Shown one piece after another: positions 15,528 through 22,872 of a stretch of DNA of 32,272 nucleotides (positions are counted from its first letter, which is position 1; each line of letters opens with the position of its first letter). Source of the stretch: Candidatus Bathyarchaeota archaeon (lineage in GTDB: Archaea > Thermoproteota > Bathyarchaeia > Bathyarchaeales > Bathyarchaeaceae); contig CP070749.1 in assembly GCA_020348365.1 (NCBI GenBank), positions 472,992-505,263 of the forward strand, read 5' to 3'. A model generated the notes under the pieces. It was not told where the DNA came from. It saw only the letters and a list, made by a program, of their open reading frames with translations, and did no database searches. Made by a program: the position numbers and the translations under genes.

Positions 15528-15833
15528 CTAACTCTGTAAGAGCCGGGCTGATCTGTCTTGGGGCGTTCTCACTTCTTCAACGATCTTTGTACCTGCTGCG
15601 ACCTCGTCCACGGAGTGTACGGCTGCGCCTAGACTTTCAAGTTTATTCTTCACGTCTTCGAAGTTTATGTTGGTTCCACCAAGAATTATCTTCACGTTCT
15701 CGACTTTCTGGTCTATTTCGTAAGTTACTATGTTTACTCCTTCTATACCATTTAGCTCGCTAAGCTCTTTGGAAAGCTCGACTATGCCGGGATTGTGGGG
15801 TTTCAAAACGTCCAAGACGAGTCTTCTTATCAT
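15528..15833 (-). CDS. DUF211 domain protein
   Basis: The 101-residue protein matches the archaeal DUF211 family, a small ferredoxin-like fold. It starts MIRRLVLDVLKPHNPGIVELSKELSEL and continues with GIEGVNIVTYEIDQKVENVKIILGG, NINFEDVKNKLESLGAAVHSVDEVAAG. These strand-helix-strand units and the DVLKPH motif are characteristic of the family. The function is not established. The ATG at 15833 follows a TATA box by about 35 nt, leaving a short leader. It lies downstream of nadM in the same orientation but with its own promoter. Confidence 0.88.
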   Translation of the reverse strand: MIRRLVLDVLKPHNPGIVELSKELSELNGIEGVNIVTYEIDQKVENVKIILGGTNINFEDVKNKLESLGAAVHSVDEVAAGTKIVEEVRTPQDRSARLLQS

Positions 15834-15866
15834 CCTAGACCTACGTACATACGTTGGGGCCTCGAG

Positions 15867-15876
15867 TATTTAAATT
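15867..15876 (-). promoter_or_regulatory. TATA box of the DUF211 gene
   Basis: AATTTAAATA on the minus strand lies 34 nt upstream of the ATG at 15833, a spacing that gives a near-leaderless transcript. Confidence 0.55.
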
Positions 15877-15912
15877 CATTCCCGAGGGTGAAGGTTAATG
15901 TTTATTTCCATT

Positions 15913-16437
15913 CTAGATCTTGTCTGTTTTCGCTAGGTCTTGCAGCCTTCCCAAGCCGTTGATCTCTTTGATGAACTCGGCCACGCTCTCCGCGACGAGT
16001 TCTTCCCAACCCTCTCCAATCAACATTCTCTTCCGTATGTTGGTGGATGAGTATATCTTTCGCCTATGGAATGGGACAGGCTCAATATTGTAGCCCGCCT
16101 CGATGAAGAGGCGACGGGTAAGCGGCTCATTTGTGTACACGACATCGAATTCTGGGCAATAGCCTACGACTTGGGCAACCCAGATTGCGTGTATGTGTAG
16201 GTCTGGCACTGGAACAATCAGATATTTTGATGGTGAAATATTCTCTTCTTCCATAGATCGCCGGATCATTGTGATACGTTCACCTGTGGTGAACGGGTTG
16301 TCGAGTGTGTGGCTGTACTGAGAGCTGCCAGCGACCATCACGAGCTCATCAACCCTTTTCAATATGGCTTTCACAGCCTCAAGATGTCCTTTATGGAAGG
16401 GCTGGAACCTTCCTACAAAGAGCCCGCGGTTCGTCAT
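15913..16437 (-). CDS. nadM: Nicotinamide-nucleotide adenylyltransferase (archaeal NadM)
   Basis: The 174-residue enzyme joins NMN and ATP to make NAD. It has the nucleotidyltransferase signature GRFQPFHKGH (9-18, HxGH type), the VMVAGSSQYSHTLDNPFTTGER block, and the phosphate-binding SSTNIRKRM near 130-138 that corresponds to the ISxTxxR motif. The length is typical for archaeal NMNAT. The start ATG at 16437 is followed at once by the core strand. AT-rich words at 16455-16488 could be its promoter. It is divergent from a membrane-protein gene and about 4.5 kb from nadC. Confidence 0.95.
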   Translation of the reverse strand: MTNRGLFVGRFQPFHKGHLEAVKAILKRVDELVMVAGSSQYSHTLDNPFTTGERITMIRRSMEEENISPSKYLIVPVPDLHIHAIWVAQVVGYCPEFDVVYTNEPLTRRLFIEAGYNIEPVPFHRRKIYSSTNIRKRMLIGEGWEELVAESVAEFIKEINGLGRLQDLAKTDKI

Positions 16438-16544
16438 ACCATGTGCACCGAGATTTATTGTTATTGGTTAGATGGATTTAATTGTTTGTGGCTTCTGTTT
16501 GCGCGCGGCTCTTAATGACCTATTTTGGCCATTCCGTTAGGTTT

Positions 16545-16554
16545 ATTATAAATA
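16545..16554 (+). promoter_or_regulatory. TATA box of the membrane-protein gene
   Basis: ATTATAAATA, preceded by GGTTT, is one of the best TATA boxes in the window. It predicts transcription from about 16575, so translation must begin downstream of that point. Confidence 0.6.
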
Positions 16555-16595
16555 GGCACGAAATAAATTGGGCAAGACCAGAGGTCAAACGCGAC

Positions 16596-17384
16596 GTGAG
16601 TGCTGACAAAGTGAGCCATAAGAGAAGAGAATTCAATTCAGGCCTCATAGTATTCATTCCGTTTGGCGCCCTTCTAATTCATATTTTCCATCGAAGTATG
16701 CCACTGAAATGGGCCTCTCTTGCTTCTCTGCTCAAGTCGATCTCCCTGTTCTCCATCTATACAAACATCACAAGGAAAGACATCTTGTGGAGCATATTTG
16801 GAGTTTGGGCTTTTCTTACAGTCTGCATGACGGTTTATTTGAGCACGGTGGGAGCCCCTGCTCACATACCCACTAAGAAATACCCTGGAAAGATTGCTTT
16901 CACAAATCTTTTCAAGATGTGTTCAAACAGCGTCTTTTATGATTACAGAACCGCCCTCTTGGCGAAGATCCCCCTGGTAGTACAGGTATTGGCTGCGGGC
17001 TCTATACTCTACCAGATTTTTGGGATCGACTGGGTTATGCATGCGCTGGCGGGATTTGGGATAGGAGCGGCTGTCATGAAGGCCTACAAAACAGCTGTGA
17101 AACATTACGGATACAGCAACCTAGTCTCATATTTCCGTCTAGATAGATTCAGGATTTTCAGAGTTGAACGAAAAACGGGGTCCGCAGAATTCGCAATCTT
17201 CGGCATCGTGATTGCAGCTCTGATATGGGAACTCATGGAAAGAGCTGCTTACTTTGTGTCACCCTCTAATGTATTGAGAATAGGACCAGAATCGCCCATG
17301 AATATCTTCGGCGATATGATCTTCGATATTATTGGTGGAATTATTGCGTGGGTGCTTATCAACTGCAAACTGAAATGGTTTTGA
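16596..17384 (+). CDS. Multi-pass membrane protein of unknown function
   Basis: The product of about 262 residues has five or six hydrophobic segments, including GLIVFIPFGALLIHIF, ILWSIFGVWAFLTVCMTVYL, IPLVVQVLAAGSILYQIFGI, FAIFGIVIAALIWELMERAAYFV and MIFDIIGGIIAWVLI. HALAGFGIGAAVMKAY and a WELMER plus FGDMIFDIIGG pair resemble the charged motifs of VanZ/DUF2238-like membrane families, but the match is weak and I do not assign a function. The frame is open from an ATG at 16482, but the strong TATA box at 16545 lies inside that stretch. The GTG at 16596, preceded by AGAGGTC, is therefore the likelier start. It is divergent from nadM. Confidence 0.65.
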   Translation: MSADKVSHKRREFNSGLIVFIPFGALLIHIFHRSMPLKWASLASLLKSISLFSIYTNITRKDILWSIFGVWAFLTVCMTVYLSTVGAPAHIPTKKYPGKIAFTNLFKMCSNSVFYDYRTALLAKIPLVVQVLAAGSILYQIFGIDWVMHALAGFGIGAAVMKAYKTAVKHYGYSNLVSYFRLDRFRIFRVERKTGSAEFAIFGIVIAALIWELMERAAYFVSPSNVLRIGPESPMNIFGDMIFDIIGGIIAWVLINCKLKWF

Positions 17385-17498
17385 ACTCATCGCTCTCTAA
17401 GTAATGACTTAGACAAGGCTACGGAAAGACCAGAAACTTTATCATTAAGCTTAATAGTCACTCAATAAAATACTGCATCAAGCCAAGAGGAAGAAATT

Positions 17499-18116
17499 AT
17501 GTACGAAGATTCGCAGCGCCAATCCTTCTTCATACCTGGCGCAACCACCATCGGCGCAGTCTGCTCCGATGGCGTGATTCTGGCTTCAGAGAAGAGAGTA
17601 TCCTATGGCTATATGGTGGTCAGCCGAGTTGGAAAGAAAGTTTTTAAGATTACTAACAGAATAGGCGCAGCGTGTGCAGGGTTGGTTTCTGACATGCAAA
17701 TTCTAGTCAGGGAAGTAGAAGCCTACGCGAACCTATTTAATCTTGACGCTGGGAGGCCTATGCCAGTGAAGTCGACGGCGAAGGTTATGTCAAACCTACT
17801 CTTTAGTCGTAGGCTAGCCCCGCTAATCACCCAGACGATCGTGGGCGGAATGGATGAGGATGGAGCATCTCTCTACGTATTGGACGTATTAGGTTCAGTT
17901 ATCCCGGACAAATACGCCGCCGTGGGCTCAGGAGCAGAGATAGCCATCGGAGTGTTGGAGGAGCGATACAAAGACGGGATGACTACAGAAGAAGCGAAAG
18001 AACTGCTAGTCAGGGCTATGAAATCCGCTGTGAGACGAGACATTATGAGCGGTGATGGAGCAGATTTCCTCATTATTACCGATCAAGGGATTCAGGAAGA
18101 ATTGATTGAATTCTGA
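17499..18116 (+). CDS. psmB: 20S proteasome beta subunit, probably non-catalytic
   Basis: The 205-residue protein is a proteasome beta subunit: GVILASEKRVSYGY, KVFKITNRIGAACAGLVSDMQ, TQTIVGGMDEDGASLYVLDVLGSVIPDKYAAVGSGAEIAIGVLE and a final RRDIMSGDGADFLIITDQG. The N-terminal 14 residues look like a propeptide ending in PG. At the position of the catalytic Thr1 of active subunits (G-TTTVG) this protein has Ala15 (G-ATTIG). The supporting residues equivalent to E17, R19 and K33 are retained. I infer that it assembles in the beta ring but lacks N-terminal threonine activity, like the PGAT-type beta subunits of other TACK archaea, with an active paralogue elsewhere. GAGGAAG precedes the ATG. Confidence 0.9.
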   Translation: MYEDSQRQSFFIPGATTIGAVCSDGVILASEKRVSYGYMVVSRVGKKVFKITNRIGAACAGLVSDMQILVREVEAYANLFNLDAGRPMPVKSTAKVMSNLLFSRRLAPLITQTIVGGMDEDGASLYVLDVLGSVIPDKYAAVGSGAEIAIGVLEERYKDGMTTEEAKELLVRAMKSAVRRDIMSGDGADFLIITDQGIQEELIEF

Positions 18117-18282
18117 CAATAGCGAACTTTCTCTCAAATCTTTCACAATTGGTGTCGTTGTTATAGCATAACTGATCCAGACTTCTTTGAAGCAGCAGAC
18201 CCTTGTCAATAGAAATAATAACTGGATTCAGATCCCTAGAGTAGCAATCAGTACTGTGTCACCAGAAGTCAGGGGGCGCCTT

Positions 18283-18912
18283 GTGTCGTTGCAGCTAACC
18301 TCTGAAGAGGGAAATCTCCTCGTGAAGCTCGCTAGAAGAGCCGTGGAAGAACACCTAAGAAGCGGTGAGATCATAGACCCCCCTGAAAATCTCCCGCAAA
18401 AGCTTATGGAGCGTTGTGGAGTCTTTGTCACGCTAAACAGCTTTAGACACGGAAAGAGAGAGCTGAGAGGATGCATTGGTTTTCCCTATCCAACATACTC
18501 CTTGGCTCGTGCCGTGATCGAGTCAGCTATAAACTCAGCCACACAAGATCCTCGCTTTCTGTCCACCTCTGTTGAAGAGCTTGACCAGATTATATTTGAG
18601 GTCAGCGTTCTCACACCACCTCAGCTCATAAGAGTAGAGAAGCCCCAAGATTACCCATCTGAAATAGAGATAGGCCAAGATGGCTTGATTGTGGAAAGGG
18701 GTTATCACAAAGGTCTTCTCCTCCCTCAGGTACCAGTCGAGTGGGGTTGGGACGAGGAGGAGTTCCTATGCCGGTCCTGTTTAAAAGCCAGTCTCCCGCC
18801 AGACTGTTGGTTAACCAAAGGAACGAGAATTCACAAGTTTGGTTGTGTTATTGCACAAGAGACCACGCCGGGAGGTAAGGTTGTCGTAAATGACACGCGG
18901 GGTCCTCATTAG
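18283..18912 (+). CDS. AMMECR1 family protein
   Basis: The product (about 209 residues) matches the AMMECR1 family found in archaea and eukaryotes. Key blocks are LRGCIGFPYPTYSL (61-74), QDPRFLSTSVEELDQIIFEVSVL, GQDGLIVERGYHKGLLLPQVPVEWGWDEEEFL, and LPPDCWL. The family's biochemical role is unsettled; a link to RNA handling and to the Mho1/MEMO partner has been proposed. The frame is open from a TTG at 18187. I prefer the GTG at 18283, which follows a purine-rich AGGGGG by about 7 nt and makes the N-terminus align with Pyrococcus homologues. A TATA-like TTATAGCAT at 18158 also argues against the TTG. It stands just downstream of psmB. Confidence 0.88.
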   Translation: MSLQLTSEEGNLLVKLARRAVEEHLRSGEIIDPPENLPQKLMERCGVFVTLNSFRHGKRELRGCIGFPYPTYSLARAVIESAINSATQDPRFLSTSVEELDQIIFEVSVLTPPQLIRVEKPQDYPSEIEIGQDGLIVERGYHKGLLLPQVPVEWGWDEEEFLCRSCLKASLPPDCWLTKGTRIHKFGCVIAQETTPGGKVVVNDTRGPH

Positions 18913-18958
18913 TCTTGGCACGTATGCATTCAACTGAAGCTCATGCATCGTAGAAGAC

Positions 18959-19078
18959 TCATTTACGCAGTCTTTTCCTGAACTCCACGTAGGCTTCAAG
19001 TTCTTTCAACATCTTGTCTAGAATTGAAGTTGATTTGCGAAGTTCATCTCTGATTTCTTCGAGAAGTCTCGCATTCAA
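18959..19078 (-). CDS. Candidate small coiled-coil protein, 39 residues
   Basis: A TTG at 19078 opens a 39-codon frame: NARLLEEIRDELRKSTSILD followed by a second helix and a basic RKRLRK end. The composition is that of a short amphipathic helical hairpin. GGGTGG lies about 9 nt upstream. The TTG overlaps the stop codon of a 36-codon frame (19075-19185, opening MVSMYGGRQRLIANKY) as TTGA, the same coupling used between the PRT and cgi121 genes. The sense of the frame continues upstream for 20 codons without a start codon, so it may instead be the remnant of a longer gene. It lies in a degraded region, and I give it low weight. Confidence 0.3.
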   Translation of the reverse strand: MNARLLEEIRDELRKSTSILDKMLKELEAYVEFRKRLRK

Positions 19079-19277
19079 TGGAATATGCCACCCTTTATCA
19101 GTTGATTCGTCAGCCCAAAGAAAATTGTGAAGGCGGGATACTTATTCGCAATGAGCCTTTGTCTTCCACCATACATGGATACCATGGCTGTAGCAGGAGC
19201 AGAGACAACACTCGCTGAATTAGTCTAGAAAGCATTGTTGGCATGCATTGGAAGGGTTGTTAAGGGTTGAGCCGGCA

Positions 19278-19673
19278 TTATCTGGGCACATGTGCATTCT
19301 TCAAGGGTAAGTGTTCACGAAACGCCCGAGACTTATATTGAATCACGCATGCACGGATGCGTTTGCAGAAGTCTCTTATTGTAGTGAGGCCTGCGCCTTG
19401 TGTGTTGGGAGCCAAGCCCTTCTCAGTCAAGTATTTAAGAAACATCTTGACAGACATTTCAGCACGGTGGCGAACCCTGAGATCATCGCTCTTCAACTCT
19501 TCCTTGCGCGCCTCAATCAACTCGTCGGAAATCTTGCAAAGTCACTCACAACACTTTCGCACCGTACCCATCTACTGTTGCTTGGTTGTGGGTGCCCCAT
19601 CCTCACCAAGTAATGACTTCATCCAGTACCGGACAGACGCAAAAATCTCAAACTCCTCTTCGTATTCATGCAT
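19278..19673 (-). pseudogene. Decayed tyrosine recombinase/integrase, N-terminal fragment
   Basis: One minus-strand frame reads through FASVRYWMKSLLGEDGAPTT, a TAG (19572-19574), a short stretch, a TGA (19542-19544), then DELIEARKEELKSDDLRVRH and VKMFLKYLTEKGLAPNTQGA with LTTIRDFCKRI. This is the SAM-like core-binding domain at the N-terminus of XerC/D-type archaeal integrases (FLKYLxEKGLxPNT... pattern). The frame is kept across both stop codons with no indel. The catalytic domain with R...HxxR...Y is absent: after KRI the sequence loses resemblance and stops at 19278. An ATG at 19673 or 19685 is the likely original start, overlapping the leader of the divergent glycosyltransferase gene. It points to an old integrated element. 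Confidence 0.65.
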
Positions 19674-19750
19674 GTTCCAAACCATAATCTTTGATGAAGT
19701 TTCTTCGAGAGGTGAGATGCAACCGAAGCAACTTGGATAGGGAATGCTCC

Positions 19751-20938
19751 ATGCGGGTTCAATTTTCACCTTGCGGAATCGGCTTAGGCCACGTCGGTCG
19801 TTGTATCCCTGTAGCCCGGAGATTAGAGAAGAGCGGTGCCAAAGTGTTGTTCTCCACGTATAAGGAGGGAATACAGTATCTTGAGCATGAAAATCTTCCC
19901 GTTGTAGAGGCCCCAGAAATCGAGTTTCTGGTTAAGCCGGACGGAACAGTTGACTTCAAACGGTCATTAGTCAGCATAGGACCGTTCTTCGCCTCGTTTA
20001 CGCTCCTAAAACAGGTTGAGGCGGAAATAGAAGTCATGAAGTCATTCAAACCGGACGTGGTTGTATCAGACTCGAGAATCTCTCCTATAATAGCCGCGGG
20101 ATTACTTGGGATACCCGACATCTGTATCCTCAACCAATTCCAGATAATCATCCCTAGAAAAAAGCGACTTCTGAGACTCGCCAAGCTCGCAGACGCTGGC
20201 GCCCTAGCCGTGATAGGAAGAATATGGACAACCGCGATAAGGCTGCTAATTCCCGACTTTCCGCAGCCCTACACAATTTCTGTCCAGAATCTACGTATTC
20301 CGAACTCATATCAAAAAAGTGTTGAACTAATAGGTCCCTTACTACCTATCCACTCTGATGAGTTGCCCAGCCGAAAAATGATAGAGAGAGAACTCGGCCT
20401 GAATGGAGAAAAACCCTTAATCTTCGCACCAATTAGTGGACCACCTAAAGAGCGAGCGTACTTCACAGGCATTCTTCGACAAATCTTCAAGGAGCTTCCA
20501 GATGACTATCGAATAGTCATGTCGCTTGGCTATCCTAACGCGTCCCCTGAACCAGTTCATAATGGAAACCTAACCATCTACAAATGGGTCCCCAACCGAT
20601 TCGAACATTTGAAGGCTTGTGATCTAGTGATCGCTAGGGCTGGACACGGAACACTAACACAATCAATCTCCTACGGCAAGCCTATGATCCTCGTGCCAAC
20701 GCCAAGCCACACAGAACAACTCAACAATGCTAAAAGGGCAGTTCAATTGGGAATCGCTGAGATGATCGAGCAGAAAGATCTGAACAAAGAAACACTTCTT
20801 GAGACCATACAAGAGATATTAGGAAACCCCAGATTTAGAGAAAGAGCAGAACAGATTCAGAGAGAAATCTCAAGATTCAACGGAGTTGACGCCGCCGTCC
20901 AAGCAATAATAGAAGCAACAGAAGCCGGATGTTCATAA
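19751..20938 (+). CDS. GT28/MurG-like glycosyltransferase (GT-B fold)
   Basis: The product of about 395 residues is a GT-B glycosyltransferase of the MurG/UDP-glycosyltransferase type. Its N-terminal loop is CGIGLGHVGRCIPVARRL (8-25). The donor-binding C-terminal half has YKWVPNRFEHLKACDLVIAR, AGHGTLTQSISYGKPMILVP and EQLNNAKRAVQLGIAEMI, the usual nucleotide-sugar site. It likely builds a lipid- or surface-linked glycan; the acceptor is unknown. I start it at the ATG at 19751, where the Rossmann strand MRVQFSPCG begins. The upstream 20 codons from 19691 are antisense to the integrase remnant and are not conserved-looking. Its TAA overlaps the nadC start (TAATG), so the two are coupled. Confidence 0.87.
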   Translation: MRVQFSPCGIGLGHVGRCIPVARRLEKSGAKVLFSTYKEGIQYLEHENLPVVEAPEIEFLVKPDGTVDFKRSLVSIGPFFASFTLLKQVEAEIEVMKSFKPDVVVSDSRISPIIAAGLLGIPDICILNQFQIIIPRKKRLLRLAKLADAGALAVIGRIWTTAIRLLIPDFPQPYTISVQNLRIPNSYQKSVELIGPLLPIHSDELPSRKMIERELGLNGEKPLIFAPISGPPKERAYFTGILRQIFKELPDDYRIVMSLGYPNASPEPVHNGNLTIYKWVPNRFEHLKACDLVIARAGHGTLTQSISYGKPMILVPTPSHTEQLNNAKRAVQLGIAEMIEQKDLNKETLLETIQEILGNPRFRERAEQIQREISRFNGVDAAVQAIIEATEAGCS

Positions 20939-21804
20939 TGTTTCTTCCAGAAGAAGTATTGGATGAGAAAATCCGCAGGTTTCTAGAAGGAGACATCGGG
21001 CAAGGGGATATAACTACACTTCTCACGATCCCTCATGGGATAGTTGTTGAGGCAGAAGTTGTTGCAAAGGAAGAAGGGATAGTAGCCGGAGTAGAAGAGG
21101 TTTCAGCATTTTTGACAAACCTTGGTTTTGAAGTAGATGCCCTGGTATCAAATGGATCTGGAGTTGAGAAAGGCACAATCACTATGAGAATTGTTGGAGA
21201 TGCAAGAACTCTACTCTCAATCGAGAGAACAATTCTCAACCTCGTCACAAGAATGAGCGGCATAGCCACAAAAACCAGCCGAGTTATCGAAAAGGTTCGG
21301 GATGCTGGCCATAAGTGCAGAATAGCCTGCACTCGAAAGGTGGCGCCGGGACTCTCATACTTCGATAAAAAAGCCGTGATGTTGGGGGGAGGCGACACCC
21401 ACCGTCTCCACCTTGACGATCTTGTACTCATAAAAGACAACCACCTAGCCATCATTGGAGATGTTGGTGAGGCTGTGAAGAGGGCTAGAAAAGGGGCTTC
21501 ATTTTCCAAGAAGATTGAAATAGAGGTTTCTTCTGAGAAGGAGGCCTTGGACGCTGTGGAAGCTGGCGCTGACATTATTATGCTCGACAACTTCTCCCCT
21601 CAAAGAATCAGGGATACGATATCATTGCTCAAAAAGAGGGGGCTCCGAGATAAGGTCTTCGTCGAAGCAAGCGGTGGAATAAACGAATTGAACATTGTAG
21701 AATTTGCCGCCACTGAAGTAGATATCCTGAGCCTTGGAGAGATAACTGCTAGCACGAGAGCGCTGGACATGAGCCTTGACATCGTAAAAATAACGGAGGA
21801 GTAG
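20938..21804 (+). CDS. nadC: Quinolinate phosphoribosyltransferase (carboxylating)
   Basis: The 288-residue enzyme turns quinolinate and PRPP into nicotinate mononucleotide, CO2 and pyrophosphate, in de novo NAD synthesis. Diagnostic blocks are EGDIGQGDITT, RTILNLVTRMSGIAT, ACTRKVAPGLSYFDKKAVMLGGG, THRLHLDDLVLIKDNH, EIEVSSEKEALDAVEAGADI with IMLDNFSP, and VEASGGINELNI. Arginines, lysines and acidic residues of the active site are all in place. The ATG at 20938 overlaps the TAA of the glycosyltransferase gene; an in-frame ATG at 20929 would add three residues. With NadM at 15913 it supplies two steps of NAD synthesis. NadA and NadB are not in this window. Confidence 0.97.
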   Translation: MFLPEEVLDEKIRRFLEGDIGQGDITTLLTIPHGIVVEAEVVAKEEGIVAGVEEVSAFLTNLGFEVDALVSNGSGVEKGTITMRIVGDARTLLSIERTILNLVTRMSGIATKTSRVIEKVRDAGHKCRIACTRKVAPGLSYFDKKAVMLGGGDTHRLHLDDLVLIKDNHLAIIGDVGEAVKRARKGASFSKKIEIEVSSEKEALDAVEAGADIIMLDNFSPQRIRDTISLLKKRGLRDKVFVEASGGINELNIVEFAATEVDILSLGEITASTRALDMSLDIVKITEE

Positions 21805-21854
21805 ACTCACACCAGAATAGCCCCAAGAAAGCACTCGACATTGTATGCAAGCCG

Positions 21855-21870
21855 TGATTCGCTAGAATCA
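21855..21870. terminator. Small hairpin between convergent nadC and DUF4152-like genes
   Basis: TGATTC-GCTA-GAATCA is a perfect 6-bp stem with a 4-nt loop, 50 nt after the nadC stop and 57 nt beyond the end of the opposite gene. It is probably a structured transcript end. No T-run follows. Confidence 0.3.
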
Positions 21871-21926
21871 AATGTAGCATGCTCACACGCAAACAGAACT
21901 CGCTAAACAAGAGAATCGGGCACAAG

Positions 21927-22634
21927 TCAAACTATTGGGGTGATCTCCAGAGCTCTAAAGCCTCGGGCCCGTGGATTCAATATTTCAGAAAACACAACAT
22001 TCTTAACAATCTTCTTTTCATCCAAAGCACGCCCTACAATGTCGTGTTCTGCGGGCTCCAAGGAGTGCAGCTCAACACCACCACTAAATGTATTCAAATG
22101 ACACTTCGCGGGCAGACCCAATCTCAGCTTCCTAGTTTCTTCTACAGCCTTTTCTGCAGTATATAGAACTGCATGGGCGCCTGATGTCAGCTCAGCGATT
22201 CGAACTGGAATGCTATCCTTCCCCATTGCCAGAACCTCGATATTATGAATGCGTCCAATGTCAGAGGCAATCTTCCGAATTCTAGGAAGAATCCTCAGAA
22301 CATGTCTCCGAGCCCTGCCAGAGATTCTCATACCAGAGAGCTGAATCGCAGAAAGAGCCTCCAAGCTCAGGCCACCCAAAGACATGTCAAGATGAACGAT
22401 ATCTGCCTTCACCTCTTTCAAAAGGTTTGCACACAGCTCAAGCTCATGAATCACCAAAAGAGGCCCTTCCTCCACCTTGCTGAAGATGGGCTCCGCCAGA
22501 CAAAAGCTGGCTTTTCTATATGGAGAATCCACAAGAATCGCTGCTGCAGCAACAACAAACAACGGTCTAAAGTTGAAATCCAAGATGGCAGCGCCAGAAT
22601 CTGCTGCAACTACCCTCAACACATCTTCACTCAA
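21927..22634 (-). CDS. Archaeal conserved hypothetical protein, DUF4152-like
   Basis: The 235-residue protein opens VLRVVAADSGAAILDFNFRP and continues FVVAAAAILVDSPYRKAS, then VIHELELCANLLKEVKADIVHLDMSLGG and LSGMRISGRARRHVLRILPRIRKIA. This pattern fits my recollection of the archaeal DUF4152 family (about 230 residues), whose function is not known. Acidic residues at AADSG and HLDMSLGG are spaced as in metal-dependent nuclease-like folds, but that is a guess. The start is taken as TTG at 22634; a GTG four codons downstream is also possible. A TATA box and an inverted repeat lie upstream. Confidence 0.65.
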   Translation of the reverse strand: MSEDVLRVVAADSGAAILDFNFRPLFVVAAAAILVDSPYRKASFCLAEPIFSKVEEGPLLVIHELELCANLLKEVKADIVHLDMSLGGLSLEALSAIQLSGMRISGRARRHVLRILPRIRKIASDIGRIHNIEVLAMGKDSIPVRIAELTSGAHAVLYTAEKAVEETRKLRLGLPAKCHLNTFSGGVELHSLEPAEHDIVGRALDEKKIVKNVVFSEILNPRARGFRALEITPIV

Positions 22635-22675
22635 CTTTACACTGCCTCAGCAAGATTTAGTTGTCGCTACCAAGA

Positions 22676-22711
22676 ACCATTTTTCTAAATGGTCTAATCA
22701 TAATATAAAGA
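22676..22711 (-). promoter_or_regulatory. Promoter and inverted repeat of the DUF4152-like gene
   Basis: On the minus strand CTTTATATTA (about 22701-22710) is a TATA box. ACCATTT-(ttct)-AAATGGT (22676-22693) is a perfect 7-bp inverted repeat at the predicted transcription start, as expected for an operator. Confidence 0.45.
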
Positions 22712-22872
22712 TAAAGGGAAATATGACAGTACTAGCGAACTAAAACAGTTGCCTTCATAAGTTTCAGCATGGAGTCTGAGTCATCCATCATTAATAGCAG
22801 CTTGAATCAGAGTAACTCTGACGCATCACGTGAGATTGAACGGGCTTTCTCAGTGTCCCTTTATGTTATACA

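Noticed and set aside
19311..19740. Plus-strand frames of 100-127 codons across the integrase fragment
   Set aside because: The minus strand shows recognisable core-binding-domain sequence. The plus-strand frames are Cys/Ser-rich shadows without motifs.
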